From: Bacteroidota bacterium
Lineage (GTDB): Bacteria; Bacteroidota; Bacteroidia; UKL13-3
DNA: 64,000 nt
NCBI GenBank assembly: GCA_947457395.1
Contig: CANGVA010000004.1
Location: forward strand, 124,001 to 188,000
Direction of reading: 5' to 3'
In this document: positions 37,882 to 46,229 of the stretch, one piece after another
Layout: every line of letters begins with the position of its first letter
Numbering within the stretch: position 1 is the first letter of the stretch
Notes under the pieces: model-generated
Seen by the model: only the letters and a program-made list of their open reading frames with translations
Told to the model about the DNA's origin: nothing
Database searches by the model: none
Translations under genes and position numbers: made by a program

Positions 37882-37899
37882 TTGTTTTGCCAAACAATT
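37880..37899 (+). other. Perfect 8-bp stem-loop between rpmF and plsX
   Basis: AATTGTTT and AAACAATT pair perfectly around TGCC. The stem includes the last two bases of the rpmF stop codon and ends six bases before the plsX ATG. A ribosome terminating on rpmF would open it, so it could couple plsX translation to L32 synthesis. Confidence 0.6.
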
Positions 37900-37905
37900 A
37901 AATGA

Positions 37906-38865
37906 ATGAGAATCGGATTTGACATTATGGGGGGAGATTATGCCCCCAAAGAAGCCATAGCCGGGGCCATACAGGCCAAAAATGAACTTACAAACGCTGA
38001 GCGTATTGTATTAATCGGAGATAAAGAGCAGGCGATAAGTTTGCTTCAATCCAATGGTGCGCGTATTGAAGACTTTGATTTCATTCACACCACCGAGGTT
38101 ATTGGTATGGGTGAACACCCGACCAAAGCCATTTCTTCGAAAAAAGACTCCAGCATTGCAGTTGGATTCAAAAGTCTTGCATCCAAACAACTCGATTCAT
38201 TCGTAAGTGCAGGTAACACAGGTGCTATGCTGGTGGGTGCCATGTTCTCTATAAAGCCCATTGAAGGTGTAATCAGGCCATGTGTTACAGCTCTTATTCC
38301 AAAGCCCAATGGCAAGTTGGGTGTATTGCTTGATGCCGGTGCTAATGCCGACTGTAAGCCGGATGTATTATACCAGTTCGCTGTTTTGGGTGCATTGATG
38401 ATGAAGCACGTGCTCAAAGTAGATGATCCGCGAGTTGGCTTACTAAGCATTGGTGAGGAAAAAGAAAAAGGAAATCTGGTAACAATTGCTGCACATCAGT
38501 TGATGGAAGATTCCAGTCAATTTCATTTTGTAGGCAATGTAGAAGGCCGTGATTTTCTAAGTGATAAAGCTGATGTCTATGTATGCGAGGGATTTGTTGG
38601 CAATGTGGTACTGAAAGCATTCGAGTCTGTTTACTACGTCATGAAAAAACGTGGTATTTCAGATGAATATTTTGATAAATTGAATTATGAGAATTATGGT
38701 GGAACGCCTATTCTCGGAGTGAATGCACCTGTTATTATCGGTCATGGTATTTCCAATGCCAAGGCTTTTAAAAACATGATACTATCAGCAAAGAATGTAT
38801 CAGACTCCAATTTGTGTGAAATCATCAGAGAAGCATTCAGAAATCTGGTTTTACCTCTTCCGTAA
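37906..38865 (+). CDS. plsX: Phosphate acyltransferase PlsX
   Basis: PlsX converts acyl-ACP to acyl-phosphate, the acyl donor for PlsY in phosphatidic acid synthesis; it is a peripheral membrane enzyme. The 319 residues begin with the family motif IGFDIMGGDYAPKEAI. They continue with GMGEHPTKAISSKKDSSI, FVSAGNTGAMLVGA and VCEGFVGNVVLKAFE. Length is normal. The stop overlaps the fabH start (TAATG), which couples phospholipid and fatty-acid initiation steps. Confidence 0.96.
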   Translation: MRIGFDIMGGDYAPKEAIAGAIQAKNELTNAERIVLIGDKEQAISLLQSNGARIEDFDFIHTTEVIGMGEHPTKAISSKKDSSIAVGFKSLASKQLDSFVSAGNTGAMLVGAMFSIKPIEGVIRPCVTALIPKPNGKLGVLLDAGANADCKPDVLYQFAVLGALMMKHVLKVDDPRVGLLSIGEEKEKGNLVTIAAHQLMEDSSQFHFVGNVEGRDFLSDKADVYVCEGFVGNVVLKAFESVYYVMKKRGISDEYFDKLNYENYGGTPILGVNAPVIIGHGISNAKAFKNMILSAKNVSDSNLCEIIREAFRNLVLPLP

Positions 38866-39875
38866 TGAATAAAATAACCGCAGCTATAACCTGTGTACAC
38901 GGCTTTGTGCCTCCTGATGTATTAACCAACACTGATTTGGAAAAAATGGTTGATACCTCTGACGAGTGGATTATGACCCGCACGGGAATCAAAGAACGAA
39001 GGATTCAGAAAGAACCCGGCAAGGCCACAAGCGATATGGCTGTTGAGGCTGTAAACGGGTTACTAAAAAAGCGCGGAATTTCTGCTGAAGAAATAGACCT
39101 TATTATTTTCGCAACCATCACTGGTGATATGGTTTTCCCATCATCTGCTTGTGTACTGGCCGATAAAATCGGAGCAAAAAATGCATGGGGTTATGACCTC
39201 TCGGCTGCATGTTCCGGTTTCTTGTTTGCATTGGAAACAGGAGCAACGTTTGTTCAATCCGGCAAATACAAAAAAGTAGTAATTATTGGTGGTGATAAAA
39301 TGTCGTCAATCATTGATTATACCGACCGTAATACTTGTATTATTTTTGGAGATGGATTGGGCTGTGTTTTACTGGAACCAAATGAAGATGGTTATGGTGT
39401 ACGAGACTCTATATTAAAAATAGATGGTTCAGGCAGGCATTACCTGCATCAGAAAGCCGGTGGTTCACTTAAACCACCAACGCATGAAACCATAGATGCA
39501 CGTGAGCATTATGTGTTTCAGGATGGTAAAACTGTATTTAAGTTTGCCGTTACCAATATGGCCGAAGTTTCTGCTAATATTATGGAAAGAAACAACCTGA
39601 CTTCTGCAGATGTAACCTGGCTGGTTCCGCATCAGGCAAATTTGCGTATCATTGATGCAACTGCTGAAAGAATGGGCCTGGGTAGAGAAAAAGTAATGAT
39701 TAATATTGATCATTTTGGTAATACCACCAATGGAACATTGCCTTTGTTATTATGGGAGTGGGAAAGCAAACTTAAAAAAGGAGATAACCTCATCTTATCT
39801 GCATTTGGTGGTGGTTTTACCTGGGGAGCTATGTATATAAAATGGGCTTACGATGGCAGTAAATCGGCCGATTAA
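38865..39875 (+). CDS. fabH: 3-oxoacyl-ACP synthase III (FabH)
   Basis: FabH condenses acetyl-CoA (or branched acyl-CoA) with malonyl-ACP to start fatty-acid synthesis. The 336-residue thiolase-fold protein shows the Cys-His-Asn triad: Cys116 in DLSAACSGFL, His in LVPHQANLRI (about 256) and Asn in GNTTNGTLP (about 286). DEWIMTRTGIKERR near 33-46 is the CoA-binding signature. Start shared with the plsX stop. The 60-base gap to accB contains a possible internal promoter. Confidence 0.96.
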   Translation: MNKITAAITCVHGFVPPDVLTNTDLEKMVDTSDEWIMTRTGIKERRIQKEPGKATSDMAVEAVNGLLKKRGISAEEIDLIIFATITGDMVFPSSACVLADKIGAKNAWGYDLSAACSGFLFALETGATFVQSGKYKKVVIIGGDKMSSIIDYTDRNTCIIFGDGLGCVLLEPNEDGYGVRDSILKIDGSGRHYLHQKAGGSLKPPTHETIDAREHYVFQDGKTVFKFAVTNMAEVSANIMERNNLTSADVTWLVPHQANLRIIDATAERMGLGREKVMINIDHFGNTTNGTLPLLLWEWESKLKKGDNLILSAFGGGFTWGAMYIKWAYDGSKSAD

Positions 39876-39906
39876 AAATTTAACTTTTCAATTTTTAAAA
39901 ATTCAA

Positions 39907-39914
39907 TACATTTG
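39907..39914 (+). promoter_or_regulatory. Candidate -7 promoter element for accB
   Basis: TACATTTG, a perfect TAnnTTTG match in the 60-base fabH-accB gap, ends 21 bases before the accB ATG. It would allow accBC to be expressed apart from the upstream genes. Confidence 0.45.
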
Positions 39915-39935
39915 ATTTAAGTAATAATTACCCCT

Positions 39936-40418
39936 ATGGAATTAAAGGAAATTAAAGAACTAATAAAGTTGGTGGCTGAGGCCGGTGTTTCTGCTGTTGA
40001 AGTAGAAAAAGGTGATTTTAAACTCTCCATCAAGAAAGTAGAAGAGAAAACTACCATCGTGCAGTCTTCAGCTCCCATCATGCATGCTCCTGTGTCCATG
40101 CCTGCTGCTCCTGCTCCGCAGGCAACAGAAAGAATGGAAGCTCCCGCAAGTAAAACAGAAACAATAAGCGGTGCAAACCTGATTACCATCAAATCACCTA
40201 TGATAGGCACTTTCTACAAATCCAGTTCACCGGATAAGCCTGCTTTTGTGCAGGTTGGCGATGAAATAAAACCGGGTAAGGTGCTTTGTATCGTTGAGGC
40301 CATGAAATTGTTTAATGAAATTGAATCAGAGGTTTCAGGCAAAATTGTAAAGGTATTGGTGGATAATGCTTCACCGGTAGAATATGATCAACCCTTATTT
40401 TTGGTTGAACCTGCTTAA
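39936..40418 (+). CDS. accB: Biotin carboxyl carrier protein of acetyl-CoA carboxylase
   Basis: AccB carries the biotin that shuttles CO2 between biotin carboxylase and carboxyltransferase in malonyl-CoA synthesis. The 160 residues comprise an N-terminal helical region (ELIKLVAEAGVSAVEVEKG), an Ala/Pro linker (about 47-70) and the biotinyl domain. The biotinylated lysine is Lys124 in VEAMKLFNEIE. The chain ends PLFLVEPA. accC follows after an 81-base gap that holds a terminator-like hairpin. Confidence 0.96.
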   Translation: MELKEIKELIKLVAEAGVSAVEVEKGDFKLSIKKVEEKTTIVQSSAPIMHAPVSMPAAPAPQATERMEAPASKTETISGANLITIKSPMIGTFYKSSSPDKPAFVQVGDEIKPGKVLCIVEAMKLFNEIESEVSGKIVKVLVDNASPVEYDQPLFLVEPA

Positions 40419-40435
40419 TAAAATGAATTGAAAGC

Positions 40436-40477
40436 AAAGTTGTCAGTCCCTTAAAAGCCTGGCAACTTTTGTTTTAT
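40436..40477 (+). terminator. Terminator-like hairpin between accB and accC
   Basis: AAAGTTGTCAG pairs with CTGGCAACTTT (11 bp, one G-T wobble) around a 12-base loop, followed by TGTTTTAT. The T-run is interrupted, so it may act as a partial terminator that lowers accC relative to accB. Confidence 0.5.
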
Positions 40478-40499
40478 GTACCATTGAATTTTAACTCAT

Positions 40500-41846
40500 A
40501 TGTTTAAAAAAATACTGATAGCAAACCGTGGTGAAATTGCCCTGCGTGTTATACGTACGGCACGCGAAATGGGTATTAAAACAGTTGCTGTTTATTCAAC
40601 AGCTGATAAAGAAAGCTTGCATGTGCGTTTTGCTGACGAGGCCGTTTGCATTGGCCCCGCCCCATCTCCGCAATCGTATCTAAATATCCCAAATATTATT
40701 GCTGCAGCAGAAATAACAAATGCCGATGCCATACATCCGGGTTACGGATTTTTATCTGAAAACGCCAAGTTTTCACAAATATGCCGCGATCATGGAATTA
40801 AGTTCATCGGTGCTTCACCTGAAATGATTAATTCCATGGGTGATAAGGCGAGTGCAAAAGATACCATGAAGAAAGCAGGTGTACCTGTTATTCCTGGTTC
40901 TGATGGGTTGCTTGAAAATGCTGCCGAAGGCATAAAACTTGCTAAAGAGATCGGATATCCTGTTATCATTAAGGCTACTGCCGGTGGTGGCGGACGCGGT
41001 ATGCGTATTATCTGGACAGAAGAAGAATTTGAAAGACATTGGGACAGTGCCAAGCAGGAAGCGGCTGCCGCTTTTGGTAATGATGGTATTTATATGGAGA
41101 AGTATGTTGAGGAACCTCGGCATATTGAAATACAACTTGCCGGAGATCAATACGGCAATGTTTGTCACCTTTCTGAGCGTGATTGTTCCATTCAACGTAG
41201 GCACCAGAAATTAATTGAAGAATCACCATCTCCATTTATTACGCCTGAGTTGCGTGAGAAAATGGGTGATGCAGCTATTGCCGGTGCAAAGGCAATTAAC
41301 TATGAAGGATTAGGAACCATTGAGTTTTTGGTTGACAAGCACCGTAACTTTTACTTTATGGAGATGAACACCCGCATTCAGGTGGAACACCCCGTAACTG
41401 AGGAAGTAATCAATTATGATTTGGTGAAAGAGCAAATTTTAATTGCTGCAGGTGTGCCCATCAGTGGTAAAAATTATTATCCTATTCGCCATGCTATTGA
41501 ATGTCGTATTAATGCAGAAGACCCATTAAATAATTTTAGGCCAACCCCGGGTAAAATTGAGTATCTGCATAAGCCTGGCGGCAATGGTGTGCGCGTAGAT
41601 ACGCATGTTTATGCTGGTTATACCATTCCATCCAACTATGATTCTATGATCGCCAAGCTTATTGTTTTTGCACAAACACGTGAGGAAGCAATTATAAAAA
41701 TGGAAAGAGCCTTGGGAGAGTTTATCATAGAAGGACCCGGATTAAAAACAACCATACCGCTTCATATTAAGCTAATGCAGAATGAAGATTTTAAAGCAGG
41801 TAATTTTACCACTGCATTTATGAATACATTCGATATGAATAAATAA
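40500..41846 (+). CDS. accC: Acetyl-CoA carboxylase biotin carboxylase subunit
   Basis: AccC carboxylates AccB-bound biotin using ATP and bicarbonate. The 448-residue ATP-grasp enzyme starts [20 protein letters not shown]. It contains [13 protein letters not shown], the glycine-rich ATP loop [12 protein letters not shown], the bicarbonate/biotin-site sequence [16 protein letters not shown] and the C-terminal [11 protein letters not shown]. Length equals the family norm for a separate subunit. It is followed by a good terminator; accA/accD are not in the window. Confidence 0.97.
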   Translation: MFKKILIANRGEIALRVIRTAREMGIKTVAVYSTADKESLHVRFADEAVCIGPAPSPQSYLNIPNIIAAAEITNADAIHPGYGFLSENAKFSQICRDHGIKFIGASPEMINSMGDKASAKDTMKKAGVPVIPGSDGLLENAAEGIKLAKEIGYPVIIKATAGGGGRGMRIIWTEEEFERHWDSAKQEAAAAFGNDGIYMEKYVEEPRHIEIQLAGDQYGNVCHLSERDCSIQRRHQKLIEESPSPFITPELREKMGDAAIAGAKAINYEGLGTIEFLVDKHRNFYFMEMNTRIQVEHPVTEEVINYDLVKEQILIAAGVPISGKNYYPIRHAIECRINAEDPLNNFRPTPGKIEYLHKPGGNGVRVDTHVYAGYTIPSNYDSMIAKLIVFAQTREEAIIKMERALGEFIIEGPGLKTTIPLHIKLMQNEDFKAGNFTTAFMNTFDMNK

Positions 41847-41872
41847 TACTGATTATACTCCTCTTAGCTATG

Positions 41873-41908
41873 AAGCCGCTCCTAAATGATTTTAGGAGTG
41901 GCTTTTTT
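41873..41908 (+). terminator. Rho-independent terminator after accC
   Basis: AAGCCGCTCCTAAA pairs with TTTAGGAGTGGCTT (14 bp with one wobble) around TGAT, followed by a T-run. It ends the lipid-precursor operon; the opposite strand has no T-run. Confidence 0.92.
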
Positions 41909-41931
41909 ATTAGAGAATTTGGTTGGGCTGC

Positions 41932-42951
41932 TTATTTTCTCTTTTCAATCTTATCATAAAAGCCACCAAACGTTACCATTCTCACGCCTTCTTCGTTTAA
42001 GAAATCACCGGGGAAACCCAGTTCTATTTTACTAATATCATTCAGTTTTTCGATATGTTCTTGTGTTAGATTTACCTCCAGGCACTTCATGTTTTCTTCC
42101 ATCTGAGATACTTTGGTTGCACCTACAATGGGTATAGAAGCAAAATCTTGCATCATGGTCCATTTGAGTGCAACATGCGCAGGTGCAACCCCTAGCTGAT
42201 CAGCAATATCAATAACTGTTTGGGTTATGCTTACTGCACGTTCGTTTAAACGTTTGCTATTGTCGGGTAGCCTGCCTTTATCACCTCGCAAATATTTTCC
42301 GGTTAGTGCACCCCCGGCAAGTGGAGCCCATGGGGTTACCGTCATACCAAAATGTTTGGCCATTGGAATCAGATCTCTTTCCGGTGTGCGTTGAAGCAAA
42401 CTGTATTCAACCTGCAGTGCAATAAATTTACTCCAGCCCATTAACTCTGCCAGGGTTTGTCCTTTGCTTATAATCCAGGCCGGTGTATCACTGATGCCAA
42501 TATAATTTACTTTGCCTTGTCTCACCAAATCATCCAAGCCACGCATTACCTCATCAATGGGGGTGAGGTTATCCCAGATATGCAGATACAGCAAGTCAAT
42601 AAAATCAGTATTAAGGCGTTTTAAACTTAGTTCCACACTGCGCATCATGTTTTTGCGGTTATTCCCCGATGCGTTCACATTGGTCAGGTTATCGTGTAAC
42701 GAATATTTGGTTGCCACTATAAAATGATCTCTGTTGGCCTGCATAAATTCACCAATATATTTTTCACTTGTGCCATCTGTATAACGGTTGGCCGTATCAA
42801 TAAAGTTACCGCCTGCATTAGCAAAACTTTCCATTACTGCAAAACTCGTCTCTTTGTCAGCCCCCCAGTTCCATTCTTTACCAAATCCCATGGTGCCCAA
42901 ACAAAGTTCTGATACTTTTAAACCGCTATTGCCTAATAATTTGTATTTCAT
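41932..42951 (-). CDS. Aldo/keto reductase
   Basis: An NADPH-dependent oxidoreductase with a TIM-barrel fold, 339 residues. The catalytic tetrad is visible: Asp52 and Tyr57 (FIDTANRYTDG), Lys82 (VATKYSL) and His124 (LLYLHIWD). The nucleotide site near the C-terminus reads PIVGATKVSQMEEN. It resembles the YajO/YakC subgroup. Substrate unknown. It lies 74 bases downstream of the pirin gene and may be read from the same minus-strand unit. Confidence 0.93.
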   Translation of the reverse strand: MKYKLLGNSGLKVSELCLGTMGFGKEWNWGADKETSFAVMESFANAGGNFIDTANRYTDGTSEKYIGEFMQANRDHFIVATKYSLHDNLTNVNASGNNRKNMMRSVELSLKRLNTDFIDLLYLHIWDNLTPIDEVMRGLDDLVRQGKVNYIGISDTPAWIISKGQTLAELMGWSKFIALQVEYSLLQRTPERDLIPMAKHFGMTVTPWAPLAGGALTGKYLRGDKGRLPDNSKRLNERAVSITQTVIDIADQLGVAPAHVALKWTMMQDFASIPIVGATKVSQMEENMKCLEVNLTQEHIEKLNDISKIELGFPGDFLNEEGVRMVTFGGFYDKIEKRK

Positions 42952-43025
42952 TATTTCTTATTTTAATTGAGTTAATATTCATAGAGCAGCACTATAGCTA
43001 AATTATTAATGCCACTCCTTTTATT

Positions 43026-43745
43026 TTAGAATTGCATTGGGATGTCCATGACCAAAATTCTGCTATTTTCTTTGGCAATTATTGCTGTTGTTTCGAAATC
43101 CGTTATTCCTATTGCATCTCGTTTTTGTAATATCTCTCCGGTTGTTTCTATGCATCCGTCAATAAGAAAGATATAACTGCCATTTCCTGCTTTTTTTGAT
43201 GTGTAGGTAATATTGTTTCCTGCTTCTAAATCGCAAAGATTAAACCAGGCCTGCTGATGAATAAATATCGCATCACCCTCCGTTTGTGTATCCGGCTTTA
43301 TAATTTCCTGCCATTTATTTTTCCTGTCTTCCGGAGCAAAAGTCTTCTGATCGTAACGCGGTGTAACATTGCCCTTATCCGGGAAAACCCAGATCTGAAA
43401 TAATTTTACCGACTCGGTCTTAGAATGATTCATCTCTGAGTGAAATACACCTGATCCGGCACTCATTACCTGAACATCATTAGGTTTCATCACAGAGCCG
43501 TTGCCCATACTATCTTTATGCTCCAATGCGCCTTCCTGCACCAATGTAATGATTTCCATGTTATCATGCGGATGCTTGCCAAATCCCATGCCGGGAGCTA
43601 CTTCGTCATCATTTAATACACGCAGTGCGCCAAAATGTATTTTTTCAGGATCATACCATTGAGCAAAGCTAAATGAGTGTTTTGCTATAAGCCATCCATG
43701 GTTGGCCTGACCTCTATTTTCTGCACGATGTATAACTGTCTTCAT
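43026..43745 (-). CDS. Pirin family protein (bicupin)
   Basis: A 239-residue protein with two cupin domains. The N-terminal cupin holds the pirin metal-site motif HPHDNMEIITLV and the later His/Glu in VFHSEMNHSK, enough to bind iron. The sequence HSFSFAQWYDPEKIHFGALRVLNDD is the standard pirin opening. Bacterial members act as quercetinases or redox-stress-linked proteins; which applies here cannot be told. It lies 51 bases after the alpha/beta hydrolase on the same strand. Confidence 0.93.
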   Translation of the reverse strand: MKTVIHRAENRGQANHGWLIAKHSFSFAQWYDPEKIHFGALRVLNDDEVAPGMGFGKHPHDNMEIITLVQEGALEHKDSMGNGSVMKPNDVQVMSAGSGVFHSEMNHSKTESVKLFQIWVFPDKGNVTPRYDQKTFAPEDRKNKWQEIIKPDTQTEGDAIFIHQQAWFNLCDLEAGNNITYTSKKAGNGSYIFLIDGCIETTGEILQKRDAIGITDFETTAIIAKENSRILVMDIPMQF

Positions 43746-43796
43746 GTATTCAGTTGAAATTAATATGCTTCAATCTTTTTTGGGAATGCAGGTATT

Positions 43797-44570
43797 TTAA
43801 TCGTTAATAAATTCCAATACGTATTTAGAAAATAATTGTGGTTGTTCTGCATGCAACCAGTGTCCTGCTTGCTCAATAGTGATTATCCTTGCAGAAGGAA
43901 ATAATACACGGATCAGAGGTTCATCTGACTCTCTAATGTATTGTGAGAGCGCACCTTTAAGAAATAAAACAGCACCGCCATAGCTATTTGTAGAGGTGGT
44001 TTCTTCTAAAATGTTTTCGTAATCATGGTAAAGTGTTTCTAAATTAAATTTCCAACGGTATTGACCATTTTCGGCACGTTCCAGATTTTTTAAAATAAAC
44101 TGGCGTGTGCCAAAATCGCCCAGATAGGTTTTCATGGCTTCTTCTGCTTCCTTACGCGATTGTATGGTGTTGAGATCAATACTTTTTATCGCCTTAAAAA
44201 CTTCATCATGTCCGTGTTTATATGCCCGTGGCGACATATCCGCAACAATTAATTTCTGTGTGTGCATTGGATATGTAAGTGCAAATTGCATAGCTACCTT
44301 CCCTCCCATAGAGTGGCCAAGTATAATGGCCTTTTCAATATGCAGCTGCTGCATAAAATGGTATAAATCATCCACCATATTGGCAATCGTATGGGTGTCT
44401 GTATGGGGAGATTTCCCGTGGTTGCGCTGATCCAGTGCGTAAACGGTATATCCGCTTTTGCCCCACTCGGTAGCAAGTGTATGCCAGTTATCCAGTGATC
44501 CCAAGAATCCATGCAGAATAATAAATGTTTTGGAGCCACTCCCGTATTGTTTAAAATGTAGTTTAACCAT
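43797..44570 (-). CDS. Alpha/beta hydrolase (YbfF-like esterase)
   Basis: A 257-residue alpha/beta-fold hydrolase. The oxyanion-hole strand reads ILHGFLGSLDNWH, the DQRNHGKSPH segment is typical of the YbfF/epoxide-hydrolase-like branch, the nucleophile elbow is GHSMGGK (Ser87) and the catalytic His is in QAGHWLHAEQP (about 237). Likely an acyl esterase of unknown substrate. It starts six bases after the adenosyltransferase gene, so it shares that operon. Confidence 0.9.
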   Translation of the reverse strand: MVKLHFKQYGSGSKTFIILHGFLGSLDNWHTLATEWGKSGYTVYALDQRNHGKSPHTDTHTIANMVDDLYHFMQQLHIEKAIILGHSMGGKVAMQFALTYPMHTQKLIVADMSPRAYKHGHDEVFKAIKSIDLNTIQSRKEAEEAMKTYLGDFGTRQFILKNLERAENGQYRWKFNLETLYHDYENILEETTSTNSYGGAVLFLKGALSQYIRESDEPLIRVLFPSARIITIEQAGHWLHAEQPQLFSKYVLEFIND

Positions 44571-44576
44571 GTTTGA

Positions 44577-45131
44577 TTACATGCGGGGTTTCCAGGGTGT
44601 TTCTGTAGCTCCGGCCTCATGAACCACAAATCTGGCAAAGGTGAACAAATAATCGCTCAGGCGATTCAGGTATCTGATTACAATTTCATGTACCAATGTT
44701 TCAGATGATAAATGAACTACGATTCTTTCTGCCCTTCGGCAGATGCACCTGGCTACATGGCAATGTGAGGCAACAATGGTTCCTCCGGGAAGTATAAAAC
44801 TTTTTAATGGAGGCAAAATATCATCCATGCGGTCTATTTCTTTCTCCAGCAATTCAATATCCGATTCAAGTAAATCGGGAATTTTCATTTTGGATTTTTC
44901 CGGGTCGCTGGCAAGGTCTGAGCCTATAGTAAATAAGCGGTCCTGAATTTCGTAAAGAATATGGCTTTTGTCCTTTTGCTGGTAAGCGTCAATTATAAGG
45001 CCTATATAGGAATTAAGCTCATCAACGGTACCATATGCTTCTATCCTTAAGTGATGCTTGGGTACACGGATACCTCCAATTAATGAGGTCTCTCCTTTGT
45101 CGCCCGTTTTTGTGTATATTCTGAAAGTCAT
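44577..45131 (-). CDS. Cob(I)alamin adenosyltransferase, PduO type
   Basis: The enzyme adenosylates cob(I)alamin to make coenzyme B12. The 184-residue protein forms the family five-helix bundle. The ATP-binding N-terminus is YTKTGDKGETSLIGG, and the later signatures are AYGTVDELNSYIG and the ATP/cobalamin-site RCICRRAERIVVHL, then YLNRLSDYLFTFARFV. It overlaps the upstream hydrolase by four bases (ATGA). No B12-dependent enzyme is in the window, so it presumably serves a distant one. Confidence 0.94.
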   Translation of the reverse strand: MTFRIYTKTGDKGETSLIGGIRVPKHHLRIEAYGTVDELNSYIGLIIDAYQQKDKSHILYEIQDRLFTIGSDLASDPEKSKMKIPDLLESDIELLEKEIDRMDDILPPLKSFILPGGTIVASHCHVARCICRRAERIVVHLSSETLVHEIVIRYLNRLSDYLFTFARFVVHEAGATETPWKPRM

Positions 45132-46225
45132 TTTTTTAGTTGTTGTTTTAGTTGGTTTCGGAATGCTGGGTCTGTAAATACCTTAAACTCAAATTCAGGT
45201 AAACTTGTTTGCAATTTAAGATTTTCCAGTGTTGTTAAATTATTAAAAAAGACAGCTAGTTCACCCGTATTGTTCTGTTTATCCGTGCAATAGGCTGTTT
45301 CGGCCAGCACATAAGCTGTAGAACCTCCTTTATTGCCATAATGTTTAAAACTAGCGGAGTAGTCGGTATCTGTTTTCTTTTGTTCGATAATTATGGATAA
45401 ATAGGCATGCCCTGCTGAATCCAGTAATGACCTTTGGTTAAGTTTTTCAAGTAGCTGCACATATAAACGGGGTGAGCCACCCGGCAGGCGATTAGACCAT
45501 ATACGCTGAACTTTCAGGTCAACTTCACTAGAACTGAATGATTCTTTTATTTGTGGGTTAACCTGCAACAAACGGTGAAAACTATCGCAGGCATTTAGGT
45601 ATGCTTGCTTAGTCATTAGGTCTTTTTCCTCAATGTATCTTTTATAATCAAGCTTATTGTGGTTTTGCAATACCAGCAATGCCGATACAAAAGGATATAG
45701 CGGTGTGTGCCCTGCATAGCCTAGTGAGTCCTTTAAATGATTAATCTGTTCCAGTCCTAATTTGTGAAAAAGGTATTCGGTATTGGCATTGGAGCTATAC
45801 CTAATCATACCCTTTGCAACTTCAATTAGTGCTAGTTTCCCATTTTTTATGAGCCCTTCTTTTTTCATGGCTGCTATCCATGCAGGATGTGCACCACCAT
45901 CTGTTTCAGGTATGTAGTAAGCTAGCAATGAAGTGGTATCAATCTCCTGCTGTGGATTTATGATTCCTGCTGCAGCCTGATGTGCAAAGGTAACTGCCAC
46001 CCAGAGTTTAGAAACACTTGCAACAGGCATCACTGTATCTGTGTGTATTGAAGCAATAATTTCTTTATTCCAATGTATGAGTAAGGCCGATTTCTCAGGA
46101 TGCTTACTAATAAATGCAAGAATACGATTGGCATCCGGACGTGCATACCAATATGCCCAGCCAATTGCGCCTGCAACTATTACAATCAGCGGAAGAAGTA
46201 TCCACAGGAATAGTTTTTTTAGCAT
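45128..46225 (-). CDS. Membrane-anchored serine hydrolase of the class A beta-lactamase fold
   Basis: A 365-residue protein with an uncleaved-looking N-terminal helix (ILLPLIVIVAGAIGWAYWY) and a periplasmic domain. All three active-site motifs of the class A beta-lactamase/PBP fold are recognisable: SVSK at 70-73 (nucleophile Ser70, Lys73), a YSSN motif near 145 (SxN position) and NKGGS near 295 (KxG). The omega-loop Glu of true class A enzymes is not evident, so it is more likely a peptidase- or esterase-like member than a resistance enzyme. It lies four bases after the FAD reductase and overlaps the adenosyltransferase start. Confidence 0.75.
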   Translation of the reverse strand: MLKKLFLWILLPLIVIVAGAIGWAYWYARPDANRILAFISKHPEKSALLIHWNKEIIASIHTDTVMPVASVSKLWVAVTFAHQAAAGIINPQQEIDTTSLLAYYIPETDGGAHPAWIAAMKKEGLIKNGKLALIEVAKGMIRYSSNANTEYLFHKLGLEQINHLKDSLGYAGHTPLYPFVSALLVLQNHNKLDYKRYIEEKDLMTKQAYLNACDSFHRLLQVNPQIKESFSSSEVDLKVQRIWSNRLPGGSPRLYVQLLEKLNQRSLLDSAGHAYLSIIIEQKKTDTDYSASFKHYGNKGGSTAYVLAETAYCTDKQNNTGELAVFFNNLTTLENLKLQTSLPEFEFKVFTDPAFRNQLKQQLKK

Positions 46226-46229
46226 GTAT

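Noticed and set aside
45128-46225. Antibiotic-resistance beta-lactamase
   Set aside because: Only the fold motifs match; the general-base Glu of class A enzymes is not evident and the protein is membrane anchored.
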